DNA from: Rhizophagus clarus
Taxonomy: Eukaryota; Glomeromycota; Glomeromycetes; Glomerales; Glomeraceae
DNA length: 64,000 nucleotides
Direction: 5' to 3'
NCBI GenBank assembly: GCA_015698045.1
Contig: BLAL01000013.1
Location: 1,054,001-1,118,000, forward strand
The notes beneath the pieces are model-generated. The model was given only the letters and a program-made list of their open reading frames with translations. It was not told the origin of the DNA and searched no databases. The stretch's first letter is position 1. Each line of letters starts with the position of its first letter. The position numbers and the translations under genes are program-made. Positions 58,049-64,000 of the stretch are shown piece by piece.

Positions 58049-59485
58049 GACCCAGAGAAATTTGGGGGCTGCTGTATGAGTCCTGAAAAAAGCTACTGCG
58101 GCAGGTGAGTAAATTTTTTACCTGAGAGACAAAAACAACGTATTTATAATTACCTTATAGTTGATGTTAAATTTACAGCCAATTTTTTTCTGCGTTCGAT
58201 TGGACGGTAAATTGTTACACTGCAAATATGAAACTTTGCACAATAAAATTATTGTATTCCTTTTAAAATCTCCTATTTACGTTTCATTGAAAAAGGTAAA
58301 ATGAAATTTGAACAATAAACACAGATCATTGCTAACAATAGGGCTCTCAATGTATCAAAATATGGAAGGAATGGCATAAATTCTGAAACATCCTTTTTCG
58401 TTTAAAAGTATCTATGGCATGTACATGTCCTACGAGATCGTTGACTTTATATAGTAAGTAAAAAAGTAACGAAAAAGTAATTGTGCGATGAGCATATATT
58501 TATAATTAAATAATGACCCCCGCTCTTAAAGAAGAGACTAAATTATTAAATGAATCAGTAGAAACCTTCCCCAAGAAACTATATCGCAATACTATTTTTT
58601 TGTGGTAAGCAATGAGAACGTATTTACAAAATTTATCATTAGGATGGATGTTAATACTTCCGGGGCACGAATTTATCATCTTAGTAATTATCGATCAGTG
58701 ATACAAATGATATTAATGTAATGACCAGAATATACCATACATAATTCTGTAATTAGAAAGTTTGTGTTGTATTATTGGTGAAATAGTTATCAATAAAGGT
58801 ATAATACAAAATTCTGATGGCAAGTAAAACTTATCACAGAGTTACATTACACATAATCGTCTAGTTGTTTGTTCCCGAGGCTCAATTTTGTAAAGATCAC
58901 GTAGTTATATTGCTATTGGATATTTACGCAACGTGTCAACAAATGTAATATGTGTCACTGTTTTTTTGTAATGTGTAGCAAAACACGTTCTCATTAATTC
59001 TAATATAGTAATCGCGCGATCTCATTTGTGTATCTCATCGTTTTTTGATAATATTCTTTTACTGACCTAGTTATTATACTATACCACGTGATCACTGCGC
59101 CTTAGAACGAATTGTTGTTGACTACAGTATGCGACAAGTAAATAGTTAACGAACTACATTGAGCAATGAAGTACACCAAATTCAGCCCTCCATCTAACAC
59201 GTATCCTCTGGAGTAATAATTTTTTATGTTTCGATTACCAAAAAACTATTACTTGTTTCCTTATTCATTCGAATTCTTATCATTAATAAATAATAACACA
59301 TGCATGGTGTATTAATATGTGCTCTCCTTTATGCGCATGGATAATTACTCATCTGTAATTTGTGAAACTATCTATAACAAAACATGACAATATAAGCAAA
59401 GCCTGCAAAGTAAATTGTCAACATCTGCGGATACAAACACCTGTAGAATGTATCTTCTCAAAAATATCATCCACATAAGTATGAG

Positions 59486-59509
59486 CAGTTGGAGACTGCT
59501 CGAAGAGCA
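59486..59509. repeat. Double hairpin (copy 3)
   Basis: CAGTT-GGA-GACTG runs into TGCTC-GAA-GAGCA. Same design and orientation as copy 2 at 51841, differing by one base. Confidence 0.65.
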
Positions 59510-60494
59510 CATATTGTTTCCTTTTTCACAGGACAAATGTGATGCCAAAATTACATTCTCTTTTACCTTGTTAATGAGATGGACAATACGTTATCTGTGG
59601 GAGAATTCTTAATATTCAATAATGATAATTCTGATTATCAGAAAACTAAAAACAATGATATAATATTGACTTTTGGAGAGGATATAATTGATTTATTATT
59701 TTTTCAAGTATATGAAGAACATGGTTAGATGGCATCCAACTCGTATACAATCTCAATATACAAAAAAATGACTTACTATACATATCTAATTTCTTTTCCA
59801 AATTTTATTTTACTCACTTGTAGTATTCTTATCCATAAAAATCGCCTAAAAAGTTTTTATATTGAAAACACCATTGAAATGTTATATAGCGCATCCTATT
59901 GATAAAGAATATGAATTTTATTTTCAATATCGTTTTTCTTGGTTTTGATGTTGTCAATTATTATAAAACTGATCTTTATTAACAAATAGTATTTAAGATT
60001 AAATGTTGATGTTAATAGCAATTGCTCAAAAAAATAATGCGTGATAGATATACACAATCAATTTTACAACTATATACAGCAGAGAAACAAAATACAACGT
60101 GCTAATAGTAACTATGTATTTGTGTCTAATAAGGTGTAAAAAGGTTCTTCGTTGAGGTAGCTTCTAAAAATTATTATAGGCGTATATAAGTGTATGTTTT
60201 GTTTTTGAAAGAAAAAACTCAATAATAATCAGTAATACAAAAACGCAAACCTTTGTTAACAAATAATAAATAAGCTCAGACGTTATCTTCGTGAAGTTAT
60301 CGAAGAATTATTTATGGCTTCTGAATGAGTGTCTTCCTGAAAGATTAATTGTACTTCATTTGTTCCCACCTTGGAAGTGTCTTTCATATCCTTAAGGCAT
60401 ACCAGTTTTTCATTGCCATTAACAAAAAGAGTTTTATCTCTCTTATCTTTGATAAAACTGTCAACATAATGGAATTACATCATTTCTTAGTTTT

Positions 60495-60517
60495 GGGCGT
60501 AGCCCAGTCTCCGACTG
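60495..60517. repeat. Double hairpin (copy 4, opposite orientation)
   Basis: GGGC-GTA-GCCC followed by CAGTC-TCC-GACTG. The second half is the reverse complement of CAGTC-GGA-GACTG in copy 2, and the adjoining TGAAA matches the TTTCA flanking copy 2. Confidence 0.65.
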
Positions 60518-62140
60518 AAATTTATAGTTTCATAAACAATAATTTCACTCACTAGACTCTTAATAAATCATTTTCTTGACTCGGACTTATATATTTTCCA
60601 TCTTTGAATTTAACCGAAACATTTTTTGCATCTAAAGAATAATAAATAGCATTAACGTACTGACACTCTAATATGCCATCCCAGGTGCAAACAAAGTATT
60701 AAATACTTGCCAGTAATTATGCTTAAATTCCCTTGAAACATATTGTACTTCACAGAAGTGCAGGTATTTTTTACCACAAAAAAAGCTATTATATTACTAT
60801 ATCAAATATCCTGACCAATAGGCGTAAAACATGAAAAAAAACCAACCTTATTTAGCTCAATATACTGATCTCTTCTACTTTGCCGCAGTTTGCAATTGGA
60901 TTTGTATCTTCACTTCATCCTGTAATTTTTAAAAATCCCTTTTGATTTGTATCAAGAAACCTTCTATACTTTTTGCACGTGTTTCAGATTCATCTATAGA
61001 CATAGATAAGACAGTCTCGGCTGAATTAGGAATAAGAGGTTTTTCTAAATAAATCACATGAACTTTATCCTTGATGAGGTCGAATTTATTAGAGACTGCG
61101 TCTATGTCATGATCGAAAAATTCCATAAACTCTAAGATACTATTAAGCTCTCCTATAATCTCACTATATGTCAGTTCCATATACGTCATCAATACAAATA
61201 GTATATAGCCGGTCTAGGATACTTTACGTATATGATGAAGTTTTACAAGGGAATAAGAAACTATTGTAAATGGCAGTATTCGAATAACATAATACACCTC
61301 ATAAATAAAAAACCAAAGCCAAACGTGATTGTTACAATTATCACCTACTTTATTGGTACGCAAGTGGTATTAATAAACTTTATAGGAAAAAATTATGGTT
61401 TGTTGTGCTCACATTGGGAACCCAGTAGGGGTAGACAGATTCCATATATTATCATGGTACTCTTTCGTGTCATACAACTATTAAAAATAAGCAGCCCTAA
61501 ATCTATTGATAATAGTCTTCATAAATTATACAAATCAACAATATACGAAATTTCAGATCATTCAACTTCAATTGTTTGTTATATCCTTCGTACTATAATA
61601 AAAAATTAACATTTTTTTTAACCTTTTGTAATTATATAAAGTGAGTATTTCTGAGATATTAAACAAATTGGCTAGACGTGATCACTGCTCCATCTATTTT
61701 CTCCAGTAAGAATCGAAATATTTCAAGCTCTGAAACTATTTTATTGCGTATCGTTATTCAAACGTTTCTTCAGAAGATACTACAGTCAAGAATTATAAAT
61801 AGATAAAAAATTTTTACACTTTATCCAAGTTTTCGCTCCCTAGTTAGCCTCATGTTATCGATTCGTTATATTCTCATCTTGAGGAAATAATTAGCATGTG
61901 GACTTCCGCAAAAACATAGTTATGTCTCTCAAAAAGGAATGATGCTACTTACTGTTTTATATTTTTCACTTGTAACTCAACTACCATTTCACGTGGCTTT
62001 AGCACTCCATAATTTTCTTCGTACCTCAGAAAATCATGGAGATTTTTCGTATACGTCTTGTTTTTATTGTTATACAGTTATAGATATAGTGTATGAAACT
62101 ATAAGTCAAACTATATACAATAAGTATACAAGAAAAAATC

Positions 62141-62195
62141 CTGTATGGGCATGAGCCCAACTAAATTTTCAAACGAAGTGAGGAAATTTATACAG
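62141..62195. repeat. CTGTAT...ATACAG palindrome with nested GGGC hairpin (copy 2)
   Basis: CTGTAT is followed by the hairpin GGGC-ATGA-GCCC (62147-62158), then ATTTTC and GAGGAAATTTATACAG. It looks like the 51976 repeat with a small GC hairpin inserted after the first six bases. Confidence 0.55.
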
Positions 62196-62815
62196 TTAGC
62201 CAGTTCCACTAATGAGATCCTTCATAAATGAAATATTCACGAAACTAAAAATAGACAATATTTTTTGTTAAAAAAATAGGCAATATATTTACCGTCCCTT
62301 ATTTTATTTTTTAATAAGTGCAACAATAGTTCGCATAGTGTCATAAATTCTGTATACACAAAAAATAAAAATAAAAGTTGCTTGTCATTGTAGACCCAAA
62401 GCAGAAATAGTCGTTGCTTCTCTTGTGTCCTTTGGGCAGTCTATAACTGATCTCACGGTTATAACTTACTAGAAATCTTTTGTGAACTAGTGATAGAAGG
62501 AGATTCTAACAGTAAATAATGAGGAACATTTTTATTACAGAATTATACACTTAGTAAAAACCACAACGATAAACAGAAATGAGATTTTATTTCCTTTGAT
62601 GTAATAAACTGCGCACGTGTTTGTACACTAAATCCATATAGAAATTTACCTGTACGACATTCTTATTTATCCTCGTTTGTAAAAAAGCCGTAGAATAATC
62701 ATGTACTGTTAATATATTTTTCTGGAAGTTAGCCTGATGTCCTATTTTTTGTATTATTATTACCAACAAATATTATTAAAGAATAACAAATGGAAATACA
62801 AAATATGTCAATTAT

Positions 62816-62906
62816 TGTGATCGATCACAGAAAAACATATACAAAAAAAACTTATACGAGAAAAAATCTGTATGAATTTTCGAATGAAGTGAGAAAATTT
62901 ATACAA
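62816..62906. repeat. Palindrome pair (copy 3)
   Basis: TGTGATCGATCACA, a perfect 14-base palindrome at 62816-62829, then CTGTATGAATTTTCG ... GAGAAAATTTATACA at about 62868-62905. Same order as at 51953-52014. Confidence 0.6.
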
Positions 62907-64000
62907 CACTCTACAGAGTACCATATAATCAGTGTTACCGTACTATCAAAATAAATGTTTTACTGGATCATCATAGAGAAATTATACCTGAAGCATGAAT
63001 ATAAAGAAAAATCTCTTTTGAAAATTGGTCGACTATATTGATTTATAAAAAGAAAATCACGTTATGTTTATTCACTTAAAAATTAATATTTTTGATAATC
63101 ATATATTGTTTCTTCAAGAATCTCTGCTTATTACTTACATTTTATATGGACAAATAAGATTGGTTACGTGACAATCAGCTTATGAATTTATCATTTTCAG
63201 CTCTAATTGTATTCTCCATATATCTACAAAATTTATTATTGATACATTAATGCTTCTGGAACACAAACTTGTAATTATCGATGGAATTTTATGAAACCAT
63301 ACCACTATATACGAAACCTATCCTAATTAAGTAATTCATGTCCTGTGGCTTGTATGATCTACACTACCATTTCTTATCTGTGATGGTCGTAGAACATGTT
63401 AGAAATTCTCGGCACGCTTTTAACGGTCCCCCCTTTTTGGAAATCCAGCTACCCTATTCTGGAATTAATTTACAAAACGTCAGGTAATCATCTGTGTTTT
63501 ATGATTGACAAATGATCGCTAAATGATATAAATTTACCTTTATCATATATAATATTCCAATATTCCTCTTATTGTTGTTGCCATATAACTTACAATGCAA
63601 AAAGTATGTTCTTATCGCCATAGCACAAAATTTTTAACTGTTATTAAATAATAATTTTTAGCCTACATCATTAACCAAATGAATTTGATAAAATTATGAC
63701 ATTTGAGAATCTTAAGAAACGATAAAATAATTTTGATAATTGTAATTTTTTACGATAAAAAAAAATATATATATCGGTATATAAATAATAAAGTAAAATG
63801 ATGCTGTATAAATTTTAAAAAATTTCCTGCTTATTCGAGTATATACTACGTCAGAAAAAAAAAAAAAATTCTTTTACGAACAATTCCGCCAGGAGAGCAT
63901 TGTTTGTTACACACATCCCCTCAATTTTTATGTCACATTAAACAAACCTTTCATTTCTCATTTACAGCCTTCATTATTGCAATCACTTTTTTTTTTTACA

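Larger units (their letters stand above)
58049..64000. other. Gene-poor segment to the window edge
   Basis: Six kilobases without a recognisable gene. The longest frames (61232-61609 plus, 125 codons, and 60929-61192 minus, 87 codons) match no family I know and lack clear gene signals. Hairpins at 59486, 60495 and 62147 and palindromes at 62141 and 62816 are listed separately. AT-rich character returns toward the right edge. Confidence 0.4.

Overview
The window looks like nuclear DNA of an arbuscular mycorrhizal fungus (Glomeromycotina, Rhizophagus-like). The support is its strong AT richness with long A/T runs, short GT-AG introns, and the families seen: DUF3684/sacsin-like ATPases, a TKL-like kinase with a Sel1 tail, an F-box protein with no introns, and decayed P450 and kinase copies of the kind that expand in these fungi. 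Genus is an inference; no rRNA or other marker gene is present.

Layout. (1) 1-1072: the 3' end of a plus-strand gene with a lysine-rich and acidic tail. (2) 2.2-23 kb: three tandem minus-strand copies (A, B, C) of a 14-exon gene. It has an N-terminal HSP90-type ATPase domain, a long DUF3684-like body and a C-terminal HExxH metalloprotease-like motif. A and C read open throughout; the middle copy B is a pseudogene with at least four lesions. (3) 24.3-30.5 kb: an F-box protein gene, then a protein kinase whose adjoining Sel1 repeat array is frameshifted. (4) 30.5-36 kb: mostly gene-poor, with a 125-bp foldback element, a puzzling cluster of intron-like signals and a ~170-bp satellite. (5) 36.2-40.8 kb: two secreted-protein genes that share a signal-peptide motif and a duplicated upstream block. 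One encodes a long Met/Asn/Lys repeat protein, the other a 49-residue cysteine-containing peptide. (6) 43.4-45.2 kb: kinase and cytochrome P450 pseudogenes. (7) 46.7-51.4 kb: a nest of DNA transposons. A 1136-bp hAT-like element has an exact 8-bp target duplication, two related palindrome-rich elements have TA targets, and a 171-bp TA-target MITE has its empty site preserved nearby. (8) 45.6-46.7 and 51.4-64 kb: a less AT-biased, gene-poor segment. It holds a broken primase-like fossil of probable viral or mobile-element origin, an intact membrane protein with a bacterial-type surface domain, and recurring GC-rich double hairpins.

The most interesting points are the ATPase + HExxH architecture kept in two readable tandem copies beside a dead sister, the secreted Met-repeat protein and its promoter-sharing peptide neighbour, the double-hairpin family confined to the compositionally distinct segment, and the dated nesting of the transposons. 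Family names come from sequence motifs and memory of the families; no database search was run.
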